Shown here: positions 8,332 through 16,045 of the stretch, piece by piece | How positions within the stretch are numbered: the first letter of the stretch is position 1 | Layout of the letters: each line of letters opens with the position of its first letter | NCBI GenBank assembly: GCA_021828185.1 | Contig: JAKASI010000003.1 | Location: 62,001 to 126,000 of the forward strand | Length of the DNA stretch: 64,000 nucleotides | From: an archaeon | GTDB lineage: Archaea > Thermoproteota > Nitrososphaeria > Nitrososphaerales > UBA183 | Direction: 5' to 3' | Program-made: the position numbers and the translations under genes | Notes under the pieces: model-generated | What the model was told of the DNA's origin: nothing | What the model saw: the letters and a program-made list of their open reading frames with translations, nothing else | Databases searched by the model: none

Positions 8332-9225
8332 GTGACATTGATTCCAGACCAATACAGGGCTTCGGGAAAGATAACGAGCGAGGTGAAGGCGCTAGTCCCA
8401 TCCGAGGTGAGATCCGGGGTCCCGTTCCTCGAGGTGTGCGACTTCGTCAAGAGAGAAGTCGAGTCGAGGGGCGGGAAGCTCGCCTTTCCCACTGGCATCG
8501 GGGTGAACCAGGTGACCGCCCACTACGCGCCCCAGGACGGCGACCTGTCAGTCTTCAAGGAAGACGACCTGGTGAAGGTCGACTTCGGGGTCCATGTCGA
8601 CGGCTATGTCACCGATACTTCGGTGAGCGTCGCCCTCAACCCCGAGTACAACCTGCTCTTGGAGGCGACCCAGAGGGCGCTGGAAGCTGCCATAGAAGTC
8701 GCCAGGAGGGAGACCAGGACCGGAGAGATCGGGAGGGTCATCCACCGCGAGGCTGCGAGGTTCGGCTTCAAGACCATTGAGAATCTCACAGGGCATACTG
8801 TGGACCGGTATGTCGTCCACGCGGGCAAGAGCATCCCCAACTTGTACATGGCGCACACCCAGGACCTGAGGAGGGGAGACGTCTTCGCCATCGAGCCGTT
8901 CCTCACGCTCAGCTCCGGCGCCGGCTACGTCGTGGACGCCCCGAGCAAGACAATCTTCTCGCTGGTGGCAAGGAAGAGGACCGGGACCGCCGAGCTGGAC
9001 GCATTCGCGGACAGAGTCTGGGACGAGAGGAAGACCCTTCCATTCACCCCGCGCTGGTACGCGTCCGAGTACGGCAGGGGGAAGCTCGGCCCCATCATCG
9101 ACAAGCTGGTGGCCAAGAAAATCCTGAGGGCGTATCCGACCCTGGTGGAAGCCTCAGGGAGCCCGGTGGCTCAGTTCGAGCATACCATGGCGCTGGACGA
9201 CGGCGGACTGGTGCTACTTACCTGA
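8332..9225 (+). CDS. map: Methionine aminopeptidase, type II
   Basis: The 297-aa enzyme removes the initiator Met from nascent proteins. The pita-bread metal ligands are all visible: two Asp in VDFGVHVDGYVTDTSV, His in HAGKSIPN, Glu in FAIEPF and Glu in QFEHTMAL. The helical insert that distinguishes type II enzymes lies between the last two. The start is GTG 8332 or the TTG two codons later. It is divergent from coaD and overlaps the zinc-ribbon gene by 12 bp at the 3' end (convergent). Confidence 0.95.
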   Translation: MTLIPDQYRASGKITSEVKALVPSEVRSGVPFLEVCDFVKREVESRGGKLAFPTGIGVNQVTAHYAPQDGDLSVFKEDDLVKVDFGVHVDGYVTDTSVSVALNPEYNLLLEATQRALEAAIEVARRETRTGEIGRVIHREAARFGFKTIENLTGHTVDRYVVHAGKSIPNLYMAHTQDLRRGDVFAIEPFLTLSSGAGYVVDAPSKTIFSLVARKRTGTAELDAFADRVWDERKTLPFTPRWYASEYGRGKLGPIIDKLVAKKILRAYPTLVEASGSPVAQFEHTMALDDGGLVLLT

Positions 9226-9420
9226 AGGCTTCGAGCCCTCGGCGTAGACCAGGCTGACACGGGTCTGGTTCGAGCACTTCGTACACTTCGCCCCTTCCTT
9301 GGTGACGTAGTCTCCGACCGCGAAGGCCCTCTTGGTCTTCTGACCGCAGGCGGGGCACTCTTCGATGGTGTATACTAGGAGCTTCGTCTTCTTGTCTGGC
9401 CCGGGGACCGAACTCATCAT
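9214..9420 (-). CDS. Small zinc-ribbon protein, unknown
   Basis: The protein has 68 aa with two CxxC knuckles (CPACGQK at about residues 22-28 and CTKCSNQ at about 47-53), a four-cysteine zinc ribbon. Its start overlaps the stop of the DUF1512 gene as ATGA, so the two are coupled. I cannot name a family. Small zinc ribbons of this kind often bind nucleic acid or associate with transcription or translation complexes, but nothing here shows which. Confidence 0.75.
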   Translation of the reverse strand: MMSSVPGPDKKTKLLVYTIEECPACGQKTKRAFAVGDYVTKEGAKCTKCSNQTRVSLVYAEGSKPSGK

Positions 9421-10538
9421 TGCGCGACACCGAGGGTGTTGCCGATACCAGCTACCACGACGTCGTCCCCCTCCTTCGTCTTCTCCTCTATGACCCGGTT
9501 CAGCACCTGGGCGACCTTGTCTGCGGCTTCGGCGATCTCCTTCCGCATGACCGTGATTGCCTCGAGGATGCTCTGTTTGACAAGGATGGCATAGAGGGGC
9601 GCCTTCACTTTTGTGGCCACCTCTTCGATCTGGAACTTCTCGACCCCGATCCCGCCTATGGCCGCGCCCACGCCTTCGGCAATCTCTCCGGTCTTCTCTC
9701 CCTCGAGCTTGAGGGCCGCATCGATCATCACGATGGCGCTCGGCTTGACCCCCATGTCATCAATTATCTTCTTCATTGCGACCCCCGGCTGCCCGACATA
9801 GGCCATGGGTCCGTCGGCCTTCAGCACGTACAGCTTCCTGCCCTTGTATTCAGTTATGGCCAAGACTGTGTCCTTCGCCACGACGCGCTTCTCCTGCCCG
9901 ACCATGAACCGCGAGACAACAATCGGCCCGATGCCGTCCCCGACAGGCTGTCCCACCTTGAAGGAGTCGACGGCGTTGAGCAGGGCGTCCGCCTCCTGGA
10001 TAATCTGCGGCATCAGCATCTGGAGCTGGATCAGGACGAAGTAGGAATTGGTCTTCTTGCCAAGGAGGTAGAAGTGCCTGACTATCTTGTGGATGGCGTT
10101 CAGCGACGTCGCCACCTCAAGGAGGTTCTCTGAAATCGACACCGTCACCGGGCTGTTCTGCCCCAGGAGCGCGCCGACCTCGGCCCTCACCCTGTCGTTG
10201 TTGGTGGTGACTATGTGGTCGATCTTGCCGATGATCCCTGCCGGGTCGGTGTCCACTGGCATTATCGTGACGTAGTCCAGGAACTGGTCGACACGCTGGG
10301 TCGGGTCGTTGGGCGCCTTGCCGACGTTGACCAGGTAGTCGATGGCTTCCTTCCTTGCCTTGTCCTTCATCCCCTTCAGCTTGGTGAGCCCCCTGTTGAT
10401 GTCGTTCAGGGCCAGGTAGGACTGAATCCTCGTCTGATAGAAGAAGGTGATGAGGATGAAGCCGATCCAGAAGACAGTGATGAGAGTCGAACTGGAGTCC
10501 GCCAGAGTCTGGAGCACGTTGGCCGTCAGTACAAACAT
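9417..10538 (-). CDS. DUF1512 family membrane-associated protein
   Basis: The 373-aa protein has one N-terminal transmembrane helix (about residues 16-36, LITVFWIGFILITFFYQTR) followed by a soluble domain. The text PVGDGIGPIVVSRFM and the downstream GKKLYVLKADGP-like stretch match my recollection of the archaeal DUF1512 family, conserved in several archaeal phyla but without known function. A TATA-like ACATTTAAG (minus strand, around 10571-10581) lies about 35 bp upstream. It is coupled to a zinc-ribbon gene downstream. Confidence 0.8.
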   Translation of the reverse strand: MFVLTANVLQTLADSSSTLITVFWIGFILITFFYQTRIQSYLALNDINRGLTKLKGMKDKARKEAIDYLVNVGKAPNDPTQRVDQFLDYVTIMPVDTDPAGIIGKIDHIVTTNNDRVRAEVGALLGQNSPVTVSISENLLEVATSLNAIHKIVRHFYLLGKKTNSYFVLIQLQMLMPQIIQEADALLNAVDSFKVGQPVGDGIGPIVVSRFMVGQEKRVVAKDTVLAITEYKGRKLYVLKADGPMAYVGQPGVAMKKIIDDMGVKPSAIVMIDAALKLEGEKTGEIAEGVGAAIGGIGVEKFQIEEVATKVKAPLYAILVKQSILEAITVMRKEIAEAADKVAQVLNRVIEEKTKEGDDVVVAGIGNTLGVAQ

Positions 10539-10618
10539 GAAGGTCCAAGAATCGCCGCCGCGCGCTCGGACTTAAATGTTCTGTAACAAATGAGACGGCA
10601 AACGCGGATTTTGAAGGT

Positions 10619-10748
10619 GCCAGCATCAGGGCTTCGCGAGGGCTCTCGCACCTCACTACCACCCTGACGACGCGCGGTTTGACTTCTTCCCCTCTCGCGA
10701 GTCTGGGATCGGAACGAGTCCAGGTCGGACCCGCGCGCTATGGCCGGC
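10619..10748 (-). rRNA. rrf: 5S ribosomal RNA, interrupted by a BHB intron
   Basis: The minus strand from 10748 reads GCCGGCCATAGCG and ends TGATGCTGGC at 10619. Helix I pairs GCCGGC with GCTGGC, helix II CGCGGGT with ACCGCGCG, and helix III CCTGG with CCCAG. GGTGGTAGTGAGG and GCGAGAGCCCTCGCGAAGCC form the helix IV/V arm typical of archaeal 5S. Between CCCAG and AAGTC lies a 17-nt insertion (10686-10702). Without it the RNA is 113 nt with the expected CCCAGAAGTCAA. Ends are accurate to a few bases. A TATA-like box lies about 28 bp upstream. No 16S or 23S gene is adjacent, as is common in this part of the archaea. Confidence 0.88.
10686..10702 (-). other. 17-nt BHB intron inside 5S rRNA
   Basis: The minus-strand context is TCCC-AGA-CTC-GCGA-GAG-GGGA-AGA. 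TCCC pairs with GGGA (4 bp), flanked by two 3-nt bulges (AGA and AGA) on opposite strands, and capped by a CTC/GAG stem with a GCGA tetraloop. This is the strict bulge-helix-bulge substrate of the archaeal tRNA splicing endonuclease. Cutting after the second base of each bulge removes exactly 17 nt and joins CCCAG to AAGTC, the canonical 5S sequence. Confidence 0.82.
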
Positions 10749-10772
10749 TGGGGGCGGGGGAAGTCGTTCGGT

Positions 10773-10782
10773 AGATTAACGT
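10773..10782 (-). promoter_or_regulatory. TATA-like box for 5S rRNA
   Basis: On the minus strand ACGTTAATCT lies about 28 bp upstream of the 5S 5' end, the standard archaeal spacing. On the other strand, TTTTTTAG at 10801-10808 is similarly placed for the Trm112 gene, so this is a divergent promoter region. Confidence 0.5.
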
Positions 10783-10830
10783 TTTGCTGCTCCGCCAAGC
10801 GTTTTTTAGCGGACTCGGGGGACGAACGGC

Positions 10831-11100
10831 ATGCAAAGGAAGCTCCTCGACATCCTCGCCTGCCCCATAGACAAGCACTACCCGCTTGAAATGCTGGAAT
10901 TCAACGTGAAAGGGGACGTGGTCCTGGACGGGGTCCTGTCCTGCTCCCAGTGCGGGAGGTACTACCCGATCGTCGATGAAATCCCCGTGATGCTCCCGGA
11001 CAACCTCCGAAACAAGAAGGAAGATCTGGAGTTCCTCGAGAGATGGAAATCGAAGCTCCCGGACAGAGTGGTCCACGGAGGCAAGCCGTGGAGCCTCTAG
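10831..11100 (+). CDS. trm112: Trm112-family methyltransferase activator
   Basis: The 89-aa protein has the Trm112/YcaR zinc fold: LLDILACPIDK at the N-terminus (C11), then LSCSQCGRYYPIVDEIPVML with the CxxC pair and the characteristic YPI.dgIPvmL strand. In archaea and eukaryotes Trm112 is a small activating partner of several methyltransferases acting on tRNA, rRNA and release factor. A TATA box at 10801-10808 places the transcription start close to the ATG, suggesting a leaderless mRNA. Confidence 0.85.
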   Translation: MQRKLLDILACPIDKHYPLEMLEFNVKGDVVLDGVLSCSQCGRYYPIVDEIPVMLPDNLRNKKEDLEFLERWKSKLPDRVVHGGKPWSL

Positions 11101-11156
11101 CCGGCGAACCCCGGAAGAAACTCTAAAGCCCCCAGCGGTTCGCCCCGTAGGTTGTG

Positions 11157-11313
11157 GGGGGTATAGCCCAGGACCTTAACCAAGGTGGGCAGCTAGGCAG
11201 GGCGACAGGCTCCAGTGGTCAAACATAGAAGTTTGATGACACAGCAGCGTGGATGATTAGGCATTGGAGCTGCAGAAACCTGTAGACCGTCGGTTCAAAT
11301 CCGACTACCCCCA
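11157..11313 (+). tRNA. tRNA-Trp (CCA) with two introns
   Basis: The acceptor stem is GGGGGTA/TACCCCC and the T-arm GTCGG-TTCAAAT-CCGAC, with discriminator A and no encoded CCA. Intron 1 (11172-11192, 21 nt) lies in the D-loop after position 15. GCCC pairs with GGGC, flanked by bulges AGG and AGC and an ACCTT/AAGGT hairpin, a strict BHB. Removal gives D-loop AGCTAGGCA between GCCC and GGGC. Intron 2 (11216-11277, 62 nt) follows G37 in the anticodon loop (ACAGG-CTCCAG / A-CCTGT). Its central helix is imperfect at the 3' site. The mature RNA is 74 nt. TCTAAAG at about 11122-11128 is a suitable TATA box. Confidence 0.9.
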
Positions 11314-11355
11314 CACGCCCAAGCCAAAGGGCGAAGCGGCGTTCTAATTGTTACA

Positions 11356-11364
11356 ATTATATAC
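11356..11364 (+). promoter_or_regulatory. TATA box for the PEF-CTERM protein gene
   Basis: AATTATATAC lies about 27 bp upstream of the TTG start at 11388, implying a nearly leaderless transcript covering the substrate protein and the archaeosortase. Confidence 0.5.
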
Positions 11365-11387
11365 AGTCAGGACGTCCTAGGGAAGGT

Positions 11388-12026
11388 TTGGCGAGCAGAT
11401 CTAGCGCTATTTTCTCTGCTGCAGTCCTTGTCACCCTGATTCTGGGCGCAGGGGGGGCTTCGGCGCAGACGGCCTACGCCCTGAAAGTGCAGACTGACCA
11501 GCAGTCGTATTTCGGAACCCAGCCCATCCTGATCTCAGGGAGCGTCACACCGGCGCCTGGCGCCTCAACGGGCGTTGTGTTTACCATAGTGAACCCCAGC
11601 GGAACGAAGCTAGGATACTGGAATGCAGACGTGAACGGGACGACAGGGGACTTCAGCTACTCCATTGTTGCCGGCGGGAGTTCCGCCTGGGTCGCGGGGA
11701 CTTACACGGTGAACGCCACATGGGGAGCCTACCCTCCGCAGGTCTACGCCCATTCAACCTTCAGCTGGTCTCCCACAGCGACCACGACCACAACTACCAC
11801 CACGACCACAGAAACGCCGACTACAACCACCACCACAACGCCATCAACGACCACTACCACAGCCGCCCCTTCTACGACGACCACTCCCAGCAGCAGCGGC
11901 GGGGGAATCCCGGAGTTCCCATTTCAGGCCGTTTCGGTGGGCATCCTCGTGGCCGTCGTAGTTGCAGGCTACCTCCTCGCGAAGAGGTCTTCACTGGCTG
12001 GGCGTCGTCTGCCGTCGCCTCGATGA
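11388..12026 (+). CDS. Cell-surface protein with PEF-type archaeosortase sorting signal
   Basis: The 212-aa protein has an N-terminal signal peptide (about residues 5-26, ending GGASA-QT) and an Ig-like beta domain (about 30-125). A Thr-rich stalk (130-168, almost only T/P/S/A) is probably O-glycosylated. The C-terminal tripartite signal is GGG-IPEFP (174-178), a membrane helix (about 180-198) and a basic tail. This architecture is that of archaeosortase substrates of the PEF type. The archaeosortase gene starts 13 bp downstream, so enzyme and substrate form one unit. The start is TTG. Confidence 0.8.
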   Translation: MASRSSAIFSAAVLVTLILGAGGASAQTAYALKVQTDQQSYFGTQPILISGSVTPAPGASTGVVFTIVNPSGTKLGYWNADVNGTTGDFSYSIVAGGSSAWVAGTYTVNATWGAYPPQVYAHSTFSWSPTATTTTTTTTTTETPTTTTTTTPSTTTTTAAPSTTTTPSSSGGGIPEFPFQAVSVGILVAVVVAGYLLAKRSSLAGRRLPSPR

Positions 12027-12039
12027 GACCTGCTGGTAG

Positions 12040-12942
12040 TTGAAAGCTAGACTTCGGTTTCTCGCGTGGCTGGGCGCAGGCACAGCGCTATCCGCGGTCA
12101 CCGCTCCCAACTTCATCCCCCTGTTCAGTCAGCTGCTGGGGGACCAGTTCGGGGACGTCTTCCCGGTCTTCCCGTTCGCTGCCCTGGTTGTTCTCATTAC
12201 CGCACTCCGGTGGAAGGAACTGGCCGAAGTCCTCGACTCGGAGGATGGGGCGAAGTCCGAATGGAGAACTCGGGCGTCTGGGGTCTCGACTCTCCTGGCC
12301 CTCCTGGTCCTTGAGCCGTTGACCGGTCAGACGGTCACGACCGCGGGGGTCGCTCTTGTCCTTACGTTCTACGCGGCTGCACTCGCCATCAATCCTCTGA
12401 CGAAGCGGCTCCTCCTCCCCTACGCCGCTGTGTTCGCAGCCGGAGTGGGGTCTCCTTCGGTGCTCCAGTGGGCCTTCGGAGAGCCCCTGGCGGTAGTCTC
12501 ATCCTGGCTCTCGGCCAAGCTCGTTGCCATTGTTGGGCTCCCTGTGGCCTGGGCAGGGACGCAGTTTCAGTTCGTATCCAGGTCCGGGGACGTCATCAGC
12601 AGCTTTGTCGCCCCCGGCTGCTCCAGCATAATCTCGGTGACGACGTTCCTGGGGCTGCTGGCGCTGATGCACCTTGACATGAGGAAGGAACTGCGGTCCA
12701 CCGCCCTGGTCGCAATCGCGGGGACCTGCATCCTCACGGTCTTGAACTCCGTCAGGATACTGGTGCTGATGTGGGTTGGATACGAGCAGGGAGCCGCAGC
12801 GTTCTGGGGAGTCCACAACTGGGTGGGGTACGTCCTCTTCCTCGCGTTCTACCTAGCGGTCCTCCCGGTCTACTCTAGGATGGGCGGGGGCGGAAGCGGC
12901 CCCTATTCCGTGAACACGGGGGTCCCGTACACTCCGTCATAG
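12040..12942 (+). CDS. Archaeosortase/exosortase family transpeptidase
   Basis: The 300-aa protein has about eight membrane helices. The three residues proposed as the exosortase/archaeosortase catalytic site are visible in order: Cys194 in APGCSSI, Arg239 in LNSVRILVLM and His259 in WGVHNWVGY. The family cleaves PEF/PGF-CTERM type C-terminal signals and transfers surface proteins to a lipid. The adjacent upstream gene encodes an IPEFP substrate, which strongly supports the assignment. The start is TTG 12040. The 3' end overlaps the convergent EndoQ gene by 40 bp. Confidence 0.85.
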   Translation: MKARLRFLAWLGAGTALSAVTAPNFIPLFSQLLGDQFGDVFPVFPFAALVVLITALRWKELAEVLDSEDGAKSEWRTRASGVSTLLALLVLEPLTGQTVTTAGVALVLTFYAAALAINPLTKRLLLPYAAVFAAGVGSPSVLQWAFGEPLAVVSSWLSAKLVAIVGLPVAWAGTQFQFVSRSGDVISSFVAPGCSSIISVTTFLGLLALMHLDMRKELRSTALVAIAGTCILTVLNSVRILVLMWVGYEQGAAAFWGVHNWVGYVLFLAFYLAVLPVYSRMGGGGSGPYSVNTGVPYTPS

Positions 12943-14114
12943 CCTGGGACCACTCTCACTTTCCCCTCCCGATTGGAGACTATGGCGGCAGCGACCTTGG
13001 GGGAGACAGCTTCGGCAAGCGCGCCCTCGGGAGCGTCCAGGAGTACGGTGAACTCGCTCCCGAACCGCGCTATCAGCCTTTCCTGGAGGTCGATGACCGA
13101 CTTCGCGTATAGCCGGTTGATCCCCATCGAGTGCGAGATGACCTCGTACAGAGGGAGGAGCCTCTTGAACGGGATGGCGCCTTCGGGGACGTAGCCTTCC
13201 GGTCGGTCAGCCAGGTCGTCGACGCGCTGTAGGACCCCCACCGTCAGCTTCTCTCCGCACTTCGGGCAGACGTTCTTCAGACGCTTCGCATCGCCTGGGA
13301 TGAGGGAGACGCCGCACTTCTTATGCCCGGTGAAGTGGTACTTCCCATATGCAGGGTCGACTTCCACTGTGAACAGGAACCTCTTGGGGTCCTTCCTTCT
13401 TATCGCGTCGAAAAGCGTCCGGTATGTCAGCTCCGGCAGGTCGAAGACGTTAGCCTCCCTTCCGAGCCGCCAAGGATTGGGCGAGTGGGCGTCCGAGTTC
13501 GAGATCAGTGCCACCCTGTCCAGCGACGATAGTCGCCAGTTCATGGGAGGGTCCGAGCTCAACCCCGTCTCAATGGCGAAGATGTCCTTCGCTCGGTCCC
13601 CGTAGCATTCTTCGAGGGAGTCGAACCCCGACCTACTCCCGAAGACCCCGAACCAGGGCGTCCAGGCGTGGGCTGCGGTCACGACCACGTCTCGAGAGAC
13701 CGACAAGAGGGCGTCCGCCAACTCTGCCGAATCGATTCCTGTGAGGGTGGGCCTTCCATCCGAGCCTAGGTTGCCATGCGACGCCAGGACGTCATTGATC
13801 TGCGACACCGTATCGAAATCTGGGGCAAACACGAGGTGGTGGATCTTCCTCGTCCGCCCGTCCTGCTGGTAGACGGTGCTGACCTCGCAGGAAAGCAGCC
13901 AGCGGATTCCTCGGTAGCTGTAGATGCCCTGGCCATCTTCGGCGCCCAGTCTTGCTCTGATCTCCGCCAGCCACTTCGGGTGGGTGAAGTCCCCGGTCCC
14001 GAGGAGCCCTATCCCCTTCGCCTTCGCGCCGGCGGCCAGATGCTCCAGATCTGTGTCCTTGCTGGTGGCCATTGCGTACTTTGAATGAATGTGAAGGTCT
14101 GCGACGGTCTGCAT
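12903..14114 (-). CDS. Endonuclease Q (PHP-family DNA repair nuclease)
   Basis: The 403-aa protein has an N-terminal PHP metal-binding domain beginning DLHIHSKYAMATSKDTDLEH. NSDAHSPNPWRLGREANVF supplies further metal ligands. The C-terminal zinc module is CGV...CPKCGEKLTVGVLQRV, followed by DDLADRPEGY. This order and wording are those of EndoQ, which nicks DNA 5' of deaminated bases (uracil, hypoxanthine, xanthine) and abasic sites. EndoQ was characterised in Thermococcales and is patchy elsewhere. An alkyladenine glycosylase, also a hypoxanthine-excising family, lies one gene away. Confidence 0.88.
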   Translation of the reverse strand: MQTVADLHIHSKYAMATSKDTDLEHLAAGAKAKGIGLLGTGDFTHPKWLAEIRARLGAEDGQGIYSYRGIRWLLSCEVSTVYQQDGRTRKIHHLVFAPDFDTVSQINDVLASHGNLGSDGRPTLTGIDSAELADALLSVSRDVVVTAAHAWTPWFGVFGSRSGFDSLEECYGDRAKDIFAIETGLSSDPPMNWRLSSLDRVALISNSDAHSPNPWRLGREANVFDLPELTYRTLFDAIRRKDPKRFLFTVEVDPAYGKYHFTGHKKCGVSLIPGDAKRLKNVCPKCGEKLTVGVLQRVDDLADRPEGYVPEGAIPFKRLLPLYEVISHSMGINRLYAKSVIDLQERLIARFGSEFTVLLDAPEGALAEAVSPKVAAAIVSNREGKVRVVPGYDGVYGTPVFTE

Positions 14115-14168
14115 CCGCTCTGGAAGGCATCTTCTGGTTAATTAACGGAGGGCAGGCGAGGCCGGCAC

Positions 14169-15410
14169 TTGTCGCAGCCCTTTCCGGTGTCTTCTGGCGA
14201 CACCGACCGCTCCGTCCCCACGAAAGTGAAGCTCCTAATCTACAGCCAGGTCCTCAACAACTTCGCCTTCGGGTACTTCCTCATCTACCTGACCGCCTAT
14301 CTGGTCGAATCGGGCGTCTTCGACGCCTACCAGGTGGGGGTCATTCTTGGTCTCGAGACGGTCATCGTGATTGTCGCAGGCATTCCGATCGGGATCCTCT
14401 CGGACAGGAAAGGGAGGAAGAAGTTCCTGATTTTCGGCAATGCCCTGATCCCTGCCGTCCTCCTGATCGTCAGCTCCACCTACGACTTCGACTGGTTCCT
14501 GTTGGCCGCGGTGCTCCTGGGGCTGGCCGAGTCTTCGTCACTCGGATCCTGGAACGCGATAATCGCGGACCAGACTCACCTTGGGAACAGGGATTCCGCA
14601 TTCTCGCGCTCCTTCGTGGTCAGTAATCTGTTCCTCTCCGGAGGCTTCGCCATCCCGCTGGCCCTCCCCTCGCTGCAGGAAGCCTTCGGATTGACCGCGG
14701 CGCAAATTCACTCCGGGCTCTTCTTCTGGTTCGGGATTTTCAGCATACCGGTCCCCCTGGTCATCTGGATGCTGCTGAGGGGGTACCACGAGAGGTCACG
14801 GGCGCTGCAGGAACCGGAGCGCCCCGGTGAACTGAAGCTCCTCCTCAAGTTCTCCGCCTTGAATGGGATCATCGGGCTGGGCGCGGGGCTGATCATCCCG
14901 CTCCTGGGCTCTTGGTTCTACTACAAGTTCGCTGTCCCCGACACGTTCAGCGGGCCCTTCATCGCGCTGTCGAACATCACCATTGCCTTCGCGGCGGTTG
15001 CCAGCCCCAGGCTGTCGAAGAAGTACGGCCTCTTCAACTCCATCCTCCTGACTGCCGGGAGCTCGACGCTGTTCATGTTCGGGATGGCGTTCGTCCCCAC
15101 AGTGGCGATAGCGGGAGCGGTCTACCTGGTCCGCGCGGCGCTGATGAACATGGCCTCCCCTCTGTTGGACTCTTACCTCATGGGAATCGTGCACTCCGGG
15201 AGGCGAGGGTTGGGGAGCGCAATCTCGGCCATTGTGTGGAGGCTCCCCAACAGCGTGACTACAGTGGTCGGAGGATTTCTCCTCTACACGGGGTATGTGG
15301 CGGGGAACCACTTCCTGTACGACCTGCCCTGGATCCTGGCCGCAGGGCTTTACGTTGTCGGGATCGGGCTCCTGTATTACAGCTTCAGGAATGTGAAGCC
15401 CAGGGGGTAG
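14169..15410 (+). CDS. Major facilitator superfamily transporter
   Basis: The 413-aa protein has 12 predicted membrane helices and the MFS motif A loop GILSDRKGRKKF between helices 2 and 3. The substrate cannot be told. The start is a TTG 54 bp downstream of the divergent EndoQ start, so promoters are shared or overlapping. The glycosylase gene begins 5 bp after its stop and may be cotranscribed. Confidence 0.85.
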   Translation: MSQPFPVSSGDTDRSVPTKVKLLIYSQVLNNFAFGYFLIYLTAYLVESGVFDAYQVGVILGLETVIVIVAGIPIGILSDRKGRKKFLIFGNALIPAVLLIVSSTYDFDWFLLAAVLLGLAESSSLGSWNAIIADQTHLGNRDSAFSRSFVVSNLFLSGGFAIPLALPSLQEAFGLTAAQIHSGLFFWFGIFSIPVPLVIWMLLRGYHERSRALQEPERPGELKLLLKFSALNGIIGLGAGLIIPLLGSWFYYKFAVPDTFSGPFIALSNITIAFAAVASPRLSKKYGLFNSILLTAGSSTLFMFGMAFVPTVAIAGAVYLVRAALMNMASPLLDSYLMGIVHSGRRGLGSAISAIVWRLPNSVTTVVGGFLLYTGYVAGNHFLYDLPWILAAGLYVVGIGLLYYSFRNVKPRG

Positions 15411-15415
15411 AACGC

Positions 15416-16003
15416 GTGGCAAGGCTCGGGAGGGATTTTTTCGCGAGGTATTCACCGAGGGTCGCGAAGGAATTGATTGGGTGCAGCCTGGTCAGGGTCG
15501 TCGGCGGGACGAGGCTCTCCGGGGTCGTCGTGGAGACGGAGGCCTACAGAGGGAGCGGGGACCCGGCCAGCCATGCACACAGGGGGAAGACCGGGAGGAA
15601 CGAGGTGATGTTCGGCCCGGCCGGGTTCGCCTACGTGTATTTCACCATGGGAGCTCACTTCTGCCTCAACGTGACCACGGAGAGGACGGGCATCGCGGCC
15701 GCGGTGCTGATACGCGCGGTCCAGCCCATGGAAGGCATGGAGGAGATGGGAAAGAACAGGGGGGTGGCGGAACAGACGAAGGTAGCGTCCGGCCCGGGGA
15801 ACCTGACGAAGGCGTTCGGAGTGGACAGGCGGTTGAACGGCGAGGACATGGTGACCTCTGAGCGGCTTTTCTTCGAAGCGGGACAGAAGGTCAGGAATAT
15901 CGGGGCCAGCTCAAGGGTTGGAGTCAGCGCGGGGAAATCCTTCAGATGGCGGTTCTATGTCAAGGGGAACCCTTTCGTCTCGAAGGGGAGGCCCTCATCT
16001 TGA
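15416..16003 (+). CDS. Alkyladenine DNA glycosylase (AAG/MPG family)
   Basis: The 195-aa protein matches the AAG fold throughout: catalytic Glu and neighbours in VVETEAYRGSGDPASHA, then GRNEVMFGPAGFAYVYFTMG and the LNV strand, and SGPGNLTKAFGV in the active-site wall. The family excises 3-methyladenine, hypoxanthine and etheno-adenine. The frame is open far upstream inside the MFS gene, but GTG 15416 (VARLGRDFF) gives the family length. Proximity to EndoQ suggests a local cluster for deaminated or alkylated purine repair. Confidence 0.88.
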   Translation: MARLGRDFFARYSPRVAKELIGCSLVRVVGGTRLSGVVVETEAYRGSGDPASHAHRGKTGRNEVMFGPAGFAYVYFTMGAHFCLNVTTERTGIAAAVLIRAVQPMEGMEEMGKNRGVAEQTKVASGPGNLTKAFGVDRRLNGEDMVTSERLFFEAGQKVRNIGASSRVGVSAGKSFRWRFYVKGNPFVSKGRPSS

Positions 16004-16045
16004 CCGGCAACCCATAACTATCTCAGGATTCGAGCATGGATTCGT

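Noticed and set aside
10526..10798. 90-codon minus-strand frame
   Set aside because: It overlaps the 5S rRNA gene completely.
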